Part shown: positions 29,265 through 38,547 of the stretch, in pieces
How positions within the stretch are numbered: position 1 is the stretch's first letter
Layout of the letters: each line of letters begins with the position of its first letter
Assembly: GCF_000012945.1 (NCBI RefSeq)
Contig: NC_007510.1
Location: 1,736,001 to 1,800,000, forward strand
Origin: Burkholderia lata
GTDB lineage: Bacteria; Pseudomonadota; Gammaproteobacteria; Burkholderiales; Burkholderiaceae
Direction of reading: 5' to 3'
DNA: 64,000 nt
The notes under the pieces: model-generated
Database searches by the model: none
What the model was told of the DNA's origin: nothing
The model's input: only the letters and a program-made list of their open reading frames with translations
Position numbers and translations under genes: made by a program

Positions 29265-32200
29265 ATGGCACGTTTCTTCATCGATCGCCCCGTCTTCGCG
29301 TGGGTGATCGCAATCTTCATCATGCTGGGCGGCGCATTCGCGATCCGCGCGCTGCCCGTTGCGCAGTACCCGGACATCGCACCGCCCGTCGTCAGCATCT
29401 ATGCGACGTACCCGGGCGCGTCCGCGCAGGTCGTCGAGGAATCGGTGACCGCGCTGATCGAGCGCGAAATGAACGGTGCGCCGGGGCTGATGTACACGTC
29501 GGCCACCAGCAGCGCCGGGATGGCGTCGCTGTACCTGACGTTCAAGCAGGGCGTGAACGCCGATCTCGCGGCCGTCGAAGTGCAGAACCGGCTGAAGACG
29601 GTCGAGGCGCGGCTGCCCGAACCGGTGCGACGCGACGGCATCCAGGTCGAGAAGGCCGCCGACAACATCCAGCTCGTGGTGTCGCTGACGTCCGACGACG
29701 GGCGGATGACCGCCGTGCAGCTCGGCGAATATGCGTCGGCGAACGTCGTGCAGGCGCTGCGTCGCGTCGAGGGCGTCGGCAAGGTGCAGGTTTGGGGCAC
29801 CGAGTACGCGATGCGGATCTGGCCCGACCCGGTGAAGATGGCCGGCCACGGCCTCACCGCGTCGGATATCGCATCGGCCGTGCGTGCGCACAACGCGCGT
29901 GTGACGATCGGCGACATCGGCCGCACCGCGGTGCCGGCGAACGCGCCGATCGCGGCGACCGTGTTCGCCGATGCGCCGTTGAAGACGCCGGCCGACTTCG
30001 GCGCGATCGCACTGCGCACGCAGGCCGACGGCTCCGCGCTGTACTTGCGCGACGTCGCACGCATCGAGTTCGGCGGCAACGACTACAACTACCCGTCGTA
30101 TGTGAACGGCAAGGTCGCGACCGGGATGGGCATCAAGCTCGCGCCGGGCTCGAACGCGGTTTCCACCGAGAAGCGCGTGCGCGCGACGATGGACGAGCTG
30201 TCCGCGTATTTCCCGTCGGGCGTGAAGTACCAGATCCCGTTCGAGACGTCGTCGTTCGTGCGCGTGTCGATGAACAAGGTCGTCACGACGCTGATCGAAG
30301 CCGGCGTGCTGGTGTTCCTCGTGATGTTCCTGTTCATGCAGAACCTGCGTGCGACGCTGATCCCGACGCTCGTCGTGCCGGTCGCGCTCGCGGGCACGTT
30401 CGGCGTGATGTATGCAGCGGGCTTCTCGATCAACGTGCTGACGATGTTCGGGATGGTGCTCGCGATCGGCATTCTCGTCGACGACGCGATCGTCGTGGTC
30501 GAGAACGTCGAGCGGCTGATGGTCGAGGAGGGGCTCGGGCCTTACGACGCGACCGTCAAGGCGATGAAGCAGATCAGCGGCGCGATCATCGGGATCACCG
30601 TGGTGCTGACGTCGGTGTTCCTGCCGATGGCGTTCTTCGGTGGCGCGGTGGGCAACATCTACCGGCAGTTCGCGCTGTCGCTCGCGGTGTCGATCGGCTT
30701 CTCGGCCTTCCTCGCGCTGTCGCTGACGCCGGCACTGTGCGCGACGCTGCTCAAGCCGGTGTCGGGCGACCATCACGAGAAGCGCGGCTTTTTCGGCTGG
30801 TTCAACCGCTTCGTCGCAAACTCGACGCAGCGCTATGCGACGCGCGTCGGCGCGATGCTGAAGAAGCCGGTGCGCTGGCTCGTCGTGTACGGTGCGCTGA
30901 CCGGCGTAGCGGCGCTGATGCTCACGCAGTTGCCGACCGCGTTCCTGCCTGACGAGGACCAGGGCAACTTCATGGTGATGGTGATCCGCCCGCAAGGCAC
31001 GCCGCTCGCGGAAACGATGCAGAGCGTGCAGGAAGTCGAGTCGATCATCCGCCGCGACGAGCCGACCGCGTTCACGTATGCGCTCGGCGGCTTCAACCTG
31101 TACGGCGAAGGGCCGAACGGCGGAATGATCTTCGTCACGCTGAAGAACTGGAAGGAGCGCAAGAGCGAAGATGCTCACGTGCAGGCGATCGTCGCGCGCA
31201 TCAACGAGCGCTTCGCGGGCACGCCGAACACGACGGTGTTCGCGATGAACTCGCCGGCGCTGCCCGATCTCGGCTCGACGAGCGGCTTCGACTTCCGGCT
31301 GCAGAACCGCGGCGGGCTCGACTACGCGACGTTCAGCGCCGCGCGCGAGCAGTTGCTCGAGACGGGCCGCAAGGATCCGGCGCTGACCGACCTGATGTTC
31401 GCCGGCACGCAGGACGCGCCGCAGCTGAAGCTCGATATCGATCGCGCGAAGGCGTCGGCGCTCGGCGTGTCGATGGACGAGATCAACACGACGCTCGCGG
31501 TGATGTTCGGCTCCGACTATATCGGCGACTTCATGCACGGCACGCAGGTGCGGCGCGTGATCGTGCAGGCCGACGGGCTGCACCGGCTCGATCCGGACGA
31601 CGTGAAGAAGCTGCGCGTGCGCAACACGCACGGCGAGATGGTGCCGCTCGCGGCATTCACGACGCTGCACTGGACGCTCGGGCCGCCGCAGCTCACGCGC
31701 TACAACGGCTTTCCGTCGTTCACGATCAACGGCTCGGCCGCGGCAGGCCACAGCAGCGGCGAGGCGATGACCGCGATCGAGCGGCTCGCCGGGAAACTGC
31801 CGGCCGGCACCGGCTTCTCGTGGTCGGGGCAGTCGTTCGAGGAGCGGCTGTCGGGTGCGCAGGCGCCGATGCTGTTCGCGCTGTCGGTGCTCGTCGTGTT
31901 CCTCGCGCTCGCGGCGCTCTACGAGAGCTGGTCGATTCCGTTCGCGGTGATGCTGGTCGTGCCGCTCGGCGTGATCGGCGCGGTGCTCGGCGTCACGCTG
32001 CGGATGATGCCGAACGACATCTACTTCAAGGTGGGGCTGATCGCGACGATCGGGTTGTCCGCGAAGAACGCGATCCTGATCGTCGAAGTCGCGAAGGACC
32101 TGGTCGCGCAGCGCATGTCGCTCGTCGACGCCGCGCTCGAGGCCGCGCGCCTGCGGCTGCGGCCGATCGTGATGACGTCACTCGCGTTCGGCGTCGGTGT

Positions 32201-32402
32201 GCTGCCGCTCGCATTCGCATCGGGCGCCGCGTCCGGTGCGCAGATGGCGATCGGCACCGGCGTGCTGGGCGGCGTGATCACGGCGACCGTGCTCGCGGTG
32301 TTCCTCGTCCCGCTGTTTTTCGTGATCGTCGGCCGCCTGTTCGACGTCGGCCCGCGCCGGCGCGGCGGGGCACAGCCGGCGACGATGGAGGGTTCTCAAT
32401 AA
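29265..32402 (+). CDS. amrB: RND multidrug efflux pump, inner-membrane transporter
   Basis: A 1045-residue AcrB-type, proton-driven HAE1 transporter. It begins MARFFIDRPVFAWVIAI, the classical HAE1 start, with 12 predicted membrane segments in two repeats and two large periplasmic loops. The TM4 proton-relay pair of Asp residues is present (GILVDDAIVVVENVERLM), as is the second-half region GLSAKNAILIVEFA-like (here GLSAKNAILIVEVAKD). Related Burkholderia pumps export aminoglycosides, macrolides and other drugs; the drug range here is not readable. It starts 20 bp after the adaptor gene, and its stop overlaps the channel gene by one base. Confidence 0.95.
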   Translation: MARFFIDRPVFAWVIAIFIMLGGAFAIRALPVAQYPDIAPPVVSIYATYPGASAQVVEESVTALIEREMNGAPGLMYTSATSSAGMASLYLTFKQGVNADLAAVEVQNRLKTVEARLPEPVRRDGIQVEKAADNIQLVVSLTSDDGRMTAVQLGEYASANVVQALRRVEGVGKVQVWGTEYAMRIWPDPVKMAGHGLTASDIASAVRAHNARVTIGDIGRTAVPANAPIAATVFADAPLKTPADFGAIALRTQADGSALYLRDVARIEFGGNDYNYPSYVNGKVATGMGIKLAPGSNAVSTEKRVRATMDELSAYFPSGVKYQIPFETSSFVRVSMNKVVTTLIEAGVLVFLVMFLFMQNLRATLIPTLVVPVALAGTFGVMYAAGFSINVLTMFGMVLAIGILVDDAIVVVENVERLMVEEGLGPYDATVKAMKQISGAIIGITVVLTSVFLPMAFFGGAVGNIYRQFALSLAVSIGFSAFLALSLTPALCATLLKPVSGDHHEKRGFFGWFNRFVANSTQRYATRVGAMLKKPVRWLVVYGALTGVAALMLTQLPTAFLPDEDQGNFMVMVIRPQGTPLAETMQSVQEVESIIRRDEPTAFTYALGGFNLYGEGPNGGMIFVTLKNWKERKSEDAHVQAIVARINERFAGTPNTTVFAMNSPALPDLGSTSGFDFRLQNRGGLDYATFSAAREQLLETGRKDPALTDLMFAGTQDAPQLKLDIDRAKASALGVSMDEINTTLAVMFGSDYIGDFMHGTQVRRVIVQADGLHRLDPDDVKKLRVRNTHGEMVPLAAFTTLHWTLGPPQLTRYNGFPSFTINGSAAAGHSSGEAMTAIERLAGKLPAGTGFSWSGQSFEERLSGAQAPMLFALSVLVVFLALAALYESWSIPFAVMLVVPLGVIGAVLGVTLRMMPNDIYFKVGLIATIGLSAKNAILIVEVAKDLVAQRMSLVDAALEAARLRLRPIVMTSLAFGVGVLPLAFASGAASGAQMAIGTGVLGGVITATVLAVFLVPLFFVIVGRLFDVGPRRRGGAQPATMEGSQ

Positions 32403-33859
32403 TGTTTGCGCTGAATGCACGCGCTGCGCTGCGGGTCCAGGTTGCGCTCGCCGCCGCGCTCGCGCTGGCCGGCTGCACGCTCGCGCCGCGTTACGAGCGG
32501 CCGGCGGCGCCGGTGCCGGCGACCTATGCGCCGGTCGACGGCAGTGCCGCACCGGCGGCCGAGGTGTCGCCGGCTAACGCTGCGCTGCTCGACGACTGGC
32601 GCACCTACTTTACCGACGCCGCGCTGCAGGCGTGGATCGACGCGGCGCTCGCGAACAACCGCGACCTGCGGGTCGCGGCCGGGCGCCTCGAGGAAGCGCG
32701 CGCGCTGTACGGCGTGCAGCGCGCGGACCTGATGCCGTCGGTCGATGCGAATCTGGGCTATGACCGTGCGCGCCAGTACGACCCGGTCGTACGCGAAAGC
32801 GCGATCAGCGGGCTGTATCGCGCGGGCGTCGGCGTCAGCGCGTACGAGCTCGACCTGTTTGGCCGCGTGCGCAGCCTGTCCGACGCGGCGCTCGCCGAAT
32901 ATTTCGCGACGGCGAACGCGCAACGCACGGTTCGCATCGGCGTGATCGCCGACGTGGCGGGCGCCTATGTATCGGAGCGCTCGCTGCACGAGCAGCTCGC
33001 GCTGGCGCAGCGCACGCTGGATGCTCGCCAACGCATGGCCGCGCTCACGCAGCGCCGCTATGCGGCCGGCACGAGCGACGCGATCGAGCTGCGCTCGGCC
33101 GAGATGCTGGTGGCATCCGCGCGCGCGTCGCAGGCCGCGCTGGAGCGCGAGCATGCGCAGTCCGTGCGGGCGCTGCAGTTGCTCGCGGGCGACTTCGTGC
33201 GCAACGTGCCCGACGACATGACCGCGCTCGACACGCTGTCGATCGCGCCGGTGGCGCCCGGCGCACCGAGTACGCTGCTCGAACGGCGGCCGGACATCCG
33301 GCAGGCGGAGGCACGGCTCAAGGCCGCCAACGCGCAGATCGGCGCCGCGCGCGCGGCGTTCTTCCCGCGCATCACGCTGACGAGCGACTACGGCTCGGTC
33401 AGCGACGCGTTCTCGAGCCTGTTCACCGGCGGCACGAGCGTGTGGACGTTCGCGCCGCGCCTCACGCTGCCGATCTTCGCGGGCGGACGCAATCGCGCGA
33501 ACCTCGACGTCGCGAACGCGCGCAAGCACATCGCGGTTGCCGATTACGAGAAGACGGTGCAGACCGCGTTTCGCGAGGTGGCCGACGCATTCGCCGCGCG
33601 CGACTGGATCGATCGCCAGCTTGCCGCGCAGCAGGACGTGTATGCGGCCGACGGCGCGCGGCTGAAGCTCGCCGAGCGTCGCTACGCGGGCGGTGTCGCG
33701 ACGTATCTCGAACTGCTCGACGCACAGCGCAGCACCTACGAGTCGGGGCAGGAGCTGATCCGGCTCAAGCAGCTCAGGCTCGCGAATGCGATCACGTTGT
33801 ACCGCGCGCTCGGCGGCGGCTGGTCGCCCGCGTCGGCGGAGGCCGCGGCTTCCGCGTAA
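32402..33859 (+). CDS. oprA: RND efflux outer-membrane channel lipoprotein (NodT/OprM family)
   Basis: A 485-residue TolC-like outer-membrane factor with a lipobox (LAGC, then TLAPRYERP). Two OEP repeats follow, with family motifs such as YELDLFGRVRSL in the first half and the ERRPDIRQAEARLKAANAQIGAARAAFFP block in the second. It provides the exit duct for the adaptor-pump complex encoded just upstream. The ATG at 32402 overlaps the last base of the pump stop codon, showing tight coupling. The C-terminal Ala-rich tail is unremarkable. Confidence 0.92.
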   Translation: MFALNARAALRVQVALAAALALAGCTLAPRYERPAAPVPATYAPVDGSAAPAAEVSPANAALLDDWRTYFTDAALQAWIDAALANNRDLRVAAGRLEEARALYGVQRADLMPSVDANLGYDRARQYDPVVRESAISGLYRAGVGVSAYELDLFGRVRSLSDAALAEYFATANAQRTVRIGVIADVAGAYVSERSLHEQLALAQRTLDARQRMAALTQRRYAAGTSDAIELRSAEMLVASARASQAALEREHAQSVRALQLLAGDFVRNVPDDMTALDTLSIAPVAPGAPSTLLERRPDIRQAEARLKAANAQIGAARAAFFPRITLTSDYGSVSDAFSSLFTGGTSVWTFAPRLTLPIFAGGRNRANLDVANARKHIAVADYEKTVQTAFREVADAFAARDWIDRQLAAQQDVYAADGARLKLAERRYAGGVATYLELLDAQRSTYESGQELIRLKQLRLANAITLYRALGGGWSPASAEAAASA

Positions 33860-34695
33860 TGCCCGTCGCCTGACGCGACCACGCGTCGGGCGGCATCACG
33901 GCGGCCGCACGCTTCGACGTGCTGCTGCCGCTTCCTTCGATCTCTACCGCTGTTCCAGCGAATCATTCCCCACTGACAGGCCGGCCAGGACGTTTTTCAT
34001 CCTGCAGCAGCGCGCACGTGCGCGATCCGGAACACCCCTCGTCTTGCGACCGCCCATGTCGCGATTCCGCGCAAACGTGTGCGGGTCATTTTTCCTTCTT
34101 TCTCTCATGCGATGCGGTCCGGAAGTCGGGTTCCGGCGGCCACTCATGCGGGCGATTTAGGATCTGGAATTGACAATCGAATTAACCATATATTGGAAAT
34201 AATGAGGGTGGCAAAGTGTCGCAGCAAAACGTTTGTATTCATGCTGCAATCGTTTGCGAGAAAAAATTGCATTGATTGAATCGATCTTTAATTTCCTGTT
34301 TGTTGAAAATGATTTGATATTGGCGTTGTCGTCCGGCAACGATGGCGGCGTTGGACAATGTTTTGTCCTTTTCGCGGATGATTTTGCCGGAGCCAATACC
34401 AGCAAGGCAGAGCAGGGCGGCCGAGGCTGTCTATCGAAAATGTCTTTAATCTTCAATTGCTTCCACCAAATAGAAAAGGACTGCGGATAAAAATCGCGGG
34501 ATTGAAAATTGGCGGGAAATAGTGCGGGTTTAGAGGGCTAAATCGAACATTGTCAGAAGCATTTGACAATGATTTACAGAAAACTTTCACGATTATCTCG
34601 ATAATGCCGCCTCGTGACGGACGGGAGCCAACCACACGCTGCCGTTTGTGTCCGCCACGTCATCTATTCCATTTGCACTCCTTACGGGAAACGTC
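33860..34695. other. Long AT-rich intergenic region upstream of the fimbrial operon
   Basis: An 836-bp stretch without a convincing gene. From about 34150 to 34610 the composition drops well below that of the rest of the window. It holds TTGACAAT at 34170-34177 and 34563-34570, an inverted pair ATTGTCA (34549-34555) / TGACAAT (34564-34570), and GGACAA-TGTT-TTGTCC (34353-34368). The last TTGACA is about 130 bp before the major pilin gene and may be a -35 element, though no good -10 is spaced correctly. Such AT-rich leaders are commonly bound by H-NS-like silencers ahead of fimbrial genes. Short open frames on both strands have no recognisable features. Confidence 0.6.
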
Positions 34696-35208
34696 ATGAA
34701 AAAATCCCTCCTGACCGCTGTCGCACTCGCGGCCCTGTCGACCTCGGCCTTCGCAGCGGGCACCGGCACGATCACCTTCAAGGGCGAGATCGTCGCGGGC
34801 GCATGCGGCATCGATTCGGGTTCGGTCAACCAGACCGTGCAACTCGGCAAGGTGCCGACCAACGCGTTCACGAAGGCTGGCGACAAGTCCCAGCCGGTTC
34901 CGTTCCAGATCACGCTGACGGATTGCGATACCAGCGTTGCGAAGCAGGCGAAGTTCACGTTCACGGGCACGTCGAACGCAACGCAGCCGAAGCTGCTCGC
35001 GACGATCGGTTCCGCAACCAACGTCGGCATCCGTCTGCAGAGCGCGTCGGGTGAAGACCTCGACAACGGCGTCGAGCAAGCTGCGCCGACGCTGCTGTCG
35101 AATGGCAACAACATCGTGACGTTCGGCGCGCGCTACGAAGCGACGGCTGCCGGCGTGACGCCGGGTACGGCCGACAGCGTCGCGAACTTCACGGTTCGCT
35201 ACGAGTAA
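34696..35208 (+). CDS. Type 1-like fimbrial major subunit
   Basis: A 170-residue pilin with a signal peptide (MKKSLLTAVALAAL, cleavage after A-F-A or the next Ala) and a mature FimA-like domain. Two Cys residues, in GACGID and TDCDTS, would form the conserved pilin disulfide. The C-terminus ends in alternating hydrophobics with a penultimate Tyr (NFTVRYE), the beta-zipper G strand recognised by the chaperone. It is the first gene of a subunit-usher-chaperone-adhesin operon. The ATG at 34696 begins the signal peptide; the frame opens 48 bp earlier. A GC-rich hairpin right after it may raise its expression relative to the usher. Confidence 0.93.
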   Translation: MKKSLLTAVALAALSTSAFAAGTGTITFKGEIVAGACGIDSGSVNQTVQLGKVPTNAFTKAGDKSQPVPFQITLTDCDTSVAKQAKFTFTGTSNATQPKLLATIGSATNVGIRLQSASGEDLDNGVEQAAPTLLSNGNNIVTFGARYEATAAGVTPGTADSVANFTVRYE

Positions 35209-35219
35209 GCGCCTGTATC

Positions 35220-35248
35220 GGAGGAGGGGTGCGTGCATCCCTTCCTCC
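35220..35248 (+). terminator. Hairpin between pilin and usher genes, possible partial terminator
   Basis: An imperfect GC-rich inverted repeat (GGAGGAGGGGTGC against GCATCCCTTCCTCC, one bulge and one G-T pair) 12 bp after the pilin stop, followed by a pyrimidine-rich tract. It is placed where chaperone-usher operons often have an attenuator that makes pilin transcripts outnumber usher transcripts. Confidence 0.5.
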
Positions 35249-35297
35249 CTCTGCTTTCCTTCCTGTTTTCTTCTCCTCGGACTTCCGGTAGCGCCGC

Positions 35298-37784
35298 GTG
35301 CGAATCAGACATTCCTTCCTTTGCGTCTCCGTGCTGGTTGTCGGCAGCCAGAGCCATGCGACGGAATTCAATTCGTCGTTTCTCGACATCGACGGAACGA
35401 GCAACGTCGACCTGTCGCAGTTCTCGCAGGCCGACTTCACGCTGCCGGGCGAGTACATGCTCGACGTGCAGGTCAACGACCTGTTCCTCGGGCTGCAGGC
35501 GATCGAGTTCGTGGCCGTCGACACGTCTGGTGCGGGCAAGCCATGCTTGCGTCCGGAACTCGTCGCGCGGTTCGGCCTGAAGCCGTCGCTCGCGAAGGAC
35601 CTGCCGCGCTTCCAGGGCGGAAGCTGCGTCGACCTGACGGCGATCGAAGGCGCAACCGTGCGTTACCTGAAAAGCGACGGGCGGCTCAAGATCACGATTC
35701 CGCAGGCCGCGCTCGAGTTCACCGATTCGACCTACCTGCCGCCGGAGAACTGGTCCGAAGGGATTCCCGGTGCGATGCTCGACTATCGCGTGATCGCGAA
35801 CACGAACCGCAGTTTCGGTGCGGACGGCGGGCAGAACAATTCGATCCAGGCCTACGGGACGATCGGCGCGAACTGGGATGCGTGGCGCTTTCGCGGCGAC
35901 TACCAGGCGCAATCGAACTCGGGCAACAAGGCATACGCGGACCGCACCTTCCGCTTCAGCCGGCTTTATGCATTTCGCGCGCTGCCGTCGATCCAGTCGA
36001 CGGCGACGTTCGGCGAGGACTACCTGAGCTCGGACATTTTCGACACGTTCGCGCTGACGGGCGCATCGATCCGCAGCGACGACCGCATGCTGCCGCCTTC
36101 GCTGCGCGGCTACGCGCCGCTGATCTCGGGCGTCGCGCGCACCAACGCGACCGTGACCGTGTCGCAGGCGGGCCGCGTGCTGTACGTGACGCGCGTGTCG
36201 CCGGGCGCCTTCGCGCTGCAGAACATCAACACGAGCGTGCAGGGCACGCTCGACGTCGCGGTCGAGGAAGAGGACGGCAGCGTGCAGCGCTTCCAGGTGA
36301 CGACGGCCGCCGTGCCGTTTCTCGCGCGTGCCGGACAATTGCGCTACAAGATGGCGCTCGGCAAGCCGCGCCAGTTCGGCGGCGCCGGCATCACGCCGTT
36401 CTTCGGTTTCGGCGAAGTGGCATACGGCCTGCCGCTGGACTTCACCGTGTACGGCGGTTTCATCGCCGCATCGGGCTATACGTCGATCGCGCTGGGCGTC
36501 GGCCGCGATTTCGGTACGTTCGGCGCGCTGTCGGCCGACGTCACGCATGCGCGGGCGCGCCTGTGGTGGAACGGCGCGACACGCAACGGCAACTCGTACC
36601 GCGTCAACTACTCGAAGCACTTCGACGGTCTCGACGCCGACGTGCGCTTCTTCGGCTACCGTTTTTCGGAGCGCGACTACACGAACTTCGCGCAGTTCAC
36701 GGGCGACCCGACGTCGTATGGTCTTGCCAACAGCAAGCAGCGCTATTCGGCATCGATGTCGAAGCGCTTCGGCGACACGTCGACCTATTTCTCGTACGAC
36801 CAGACGACTTACTGGGCGCGCGAGTCCGAGCAGCGCGTCGGCATCACGCTGACGCGCTCGTTCTCGATCGGTGCGCTGCGCAACCTGAGCGTGAACCTGT
36901 CGGCATTTCGCACGCAGAGCGCGGGCGGGAGCGGCAACCAGTTCTCCATCAACGCGACGCTGCCGATCGGCGTCAAACACACCCTCACGTCGAACGTGAC
37001 GACGGGTAGCGGCAGCACGAGCGTGAATGCCGGCTACATCTACGACGATTCGGACGGCCGCACCTACCAGATCAACACGGGCGCGACCGACGGCCGTGCA
37101 TCGGCGAACGCGAGCTTCCGGCAGCGCTCGTCGACGTACCAGCTCAACGCGCAGGCGTCGACGCTTGCCAATTCGTATGCGGCCGCGTCGCTCGAGGTCG
37201 ACGGCTCGTTCGTCGCGACGCAGTACGGCATCTCCGCGCACGCGAACGGCAACGCGGGCGATACGCGCTTGCTGGTGTCGACCGACGGTGTGCCCGACGT
37301 GCCGCTGTCCGGCTCGCTCACCCATACCGATTCGCGCGGCTATGGGGTGCTCGACGGGATCTCGCCGTACAACGTGTACGACGCGACCGTCAACGTCGAG
37401 AAGCTGCCGCTCGAAGTGCAGGTGACGAACCCGATCCAGCGCATGGTGCTGACCGACGGCGCGATCGGCTTCGTGAAGTTCACCGCCGCGCGCGGCAGCA
37501 ACCTGTACCTGACGCTGACCGACGCGGCCGGCAAGCCGCTGCCGTTCGGTGCGTCGGTGCAGGACGCGGCGAACGGCAAGGAACTCGGCATCGTCGGCGA
37601 GGGTGGCGCGGCGTTCCTGACCCAGGTTCAGCCGAAATCCACGCTCGCGGTGCGGGCGGGCGAACGCACGCTTTGCACGGTCGACACACTGCCGAACCAG
37701 CTCCAACTCGAAGGCACGCCGATCCCGGTGACGTGCCAGACACCCGGCGAGTCGCATGCAGCGGCCGCGCGGGTCGAACGATGA
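35298..37784 (+). CDS. Fimbrial outer-membrane usher protein
   Basis: An 828-residue FimD/PapC-type usher that forms the outer-membrane pore through which chaperone-bound pilins are assembled. Features in order: a signal peptide (cleavage near S-H-A before TEFN), an N-terminal periplasmic domain beginning FNSSFLDIDG and containing PGEYMLDVQVN, a long beta-barrel with plug, and C-terminal plug-like domains. The start is GTG 35298, giving the signal sequence RIRHSFLCVSVLVV. The chaperone gene begins 16 bp after its stop. The family affiliation is clear; the fimbrial type cannot be named. Confidence 0.94.
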   Translation: MRIRHSFLCVSVLVVGSQSHATEFNSSFLDIDGTSNVDLSQFSQADFTLPGEYMLDVQVNDLFLGLQAIEFVAVDTSGAGKPCLRPELVARFGLKPSLAKDLPRFQGGSCVDLTAIEGATVRYLKSDGRLKITIPQAALEFTDSTYLPPENWSEGIPGAMLDYRVIANTNRSFGADGGQNNSIQAYGTIGANWDAWRFRGDYQAQSNSGNKAYADRTFRFSRLYAFRALPSIQSTATFGEDYLSSDIFDTFALTGASIRSDDRMLPPSLRGYAPLISGVARTNATVTVSQAGRVLYVTRVSPGAFALQNINTSVQGTLDVAVEEEDGSVQRFQVTTAAVPFLARAGQLRYKMALGKPRQFGGAGITPFFGFGEVAYGLPLDFTVYGGFIAASGYTSIALGVGRDFGTFGALSADVTHARARLWWNGATRNGNSYRVNYSKHFDGLDADVRFFGYRFSERDYTNFAQFTGDPTSYGLANSKQRYSASMSKRFGDTSTYFSYDQTTYWARESEQRVGITLTRSFSIGALRNLSVNLSAFRTQSAGGSGNQFSINATLPIGVKHTLTSNVTTGSGSTSVNAGYIYDDSDGRTYQINTGATDGRASANASFRQRSSTYQLNAQASTLANSYAAASLEVDGSFVATQYGISAHANGNAGDTRLLVSTDGVPDVPLSGSLTHTDSRGYGVLDGISPYNVYDATVNVEKLPLEVQVTNPIQRMVLTDGAIGFVKFTAARGSNLYLTLTDAAGKPLPFGASVQDAANGKELGIVGEGGAAFLTQVQPKSTLAVRAGERTLCTVDTLPNQLQLEGTPIPVTCQTPGESHAAAARVER

Positions 37785-37800
37785 TTCCACGGATCCTGCG

Positions 37801-38547
37801 ATGAACCATTTCTTCTCCCTTTCCTTTTCGCGGCGCGCATGGGGCGTGTTCGCAACCGCCGGCGCGCTGCTCGCGGGCGCCGCGCACGCGGCGATCGTGC
37901 CGGACCGCACGCGCGTGATCTTCAACGAAGGCGAACGGGCCGCGATCGTCACGATCACCAACAAGAGCACGACCTATCCGTACCTCGTGCAGTCGTGGCT
38001 CGAGGACGCGAAACACAACAAGATCACGTCGCCGCTGATGGTCGTGCCGCCGCTGCAGCGCGTCGAGGCGAACGAGCGCAACGTGCTGCGGATCGCGAAG
38101 CTGCCGGGTGCCGACCTGCCGGCCGATCGCGAAACGGTGTTCTACCTGAACATCCGCGAAGTGCCGCCGAAAAGCGATACGCCGAACTCGCTGCAGATCG
38201 CGCTGCATACGCAGATGAAGCTGTTCTATAGGCCGAAGGGCGTGCAGCCGGTGCGCGACGAGGACTGGACGCTGCCGATGACATTGCGCGTGGACGCGGC
38301 CGCGCACAAGCTGGTGTTCGACAACCCGACGCCGTACCACATCACGATCGTCGACGTGGCGTCGGGCGCACAGAAGACGCCCGTGCCGCTGGACCCGGTG
38401 ATGGTCAGCCCGATGAGCACGGCCGACGTGCCGTTCAAGGCCTCGATGCCGTCGACGCTGTTCGTCACGCATGTGGACGACTACGGCGGCCAGGTGGCGG
38501 TCGAGTATGCGTGCGAGGCCGGTGCCTGCAAGAGCGTGAAGAAATGA
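37801..38547 (+). CDS. Fimbrial periplasmic chaperone
   Basis: A 248-residue PapD/FimC-type chaperone with a signal peptide ending A-H-A before AIVPD. Domain 1 carries DRTRVIFNEGERAAIVTITN and the conserved FYLNIREVPPKS region; domain 2 follows at about residue 150. It donates a beta strand to pilin subunits and delivers them to the usher. The C-terminus has two Cys residues (YACEAGACKSVKK), as in several Burkholderia and enterobacterial chaperones. The ATG of the next gene overlaps its stop codon (ATGA at 38544-38547). Confidence 0.93.
   Translation: MNHFFSLSFSRRAWGVFATAGALLAGAAHAAIVPDRTRVIFNEGERAAIVTITNKSTTYPYLVQSWLEDAKHNKITSPLMVVPPLQRVEANERNVLRIAKLPGADLPADRETVFYLNIREVPPKSDTPNSLQIALHTQMKLFYRPKGVQPVRDEDWTLPMTLRVDAAAHKLVFDNPTPYHITIVDVASGAQKTPVPLDPVMVSPMSTADVPFKASMPSTLFVTHVDDYGGQVAVEYACEAGACKSVKK

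Noticed and set aside
29235..31751. Long minus-strand open frame opposite the RND pump gene (838 codons)
   Set aside because: Same codon-bias shadow effect; composition is Arg/His/Asp-rich and no motif is visible, whereas the plus strand has a clear AcrB-type protein.
34157..34490. Short open frames on both strands in the AT-rich fimbrial leader
   Set aside because: No Shine-Dalgarno with correct spacing, no signal peptide or domain, and the products have atypical composition for this genome.
34170..34570. Possible invertible promoter element flanked by TTGACAAT and ATTGTCA
   Set aside because: The inverted match is only 7 bp, copies also occur in direct orientation, and no site-specific recombinase gene lies nearby.
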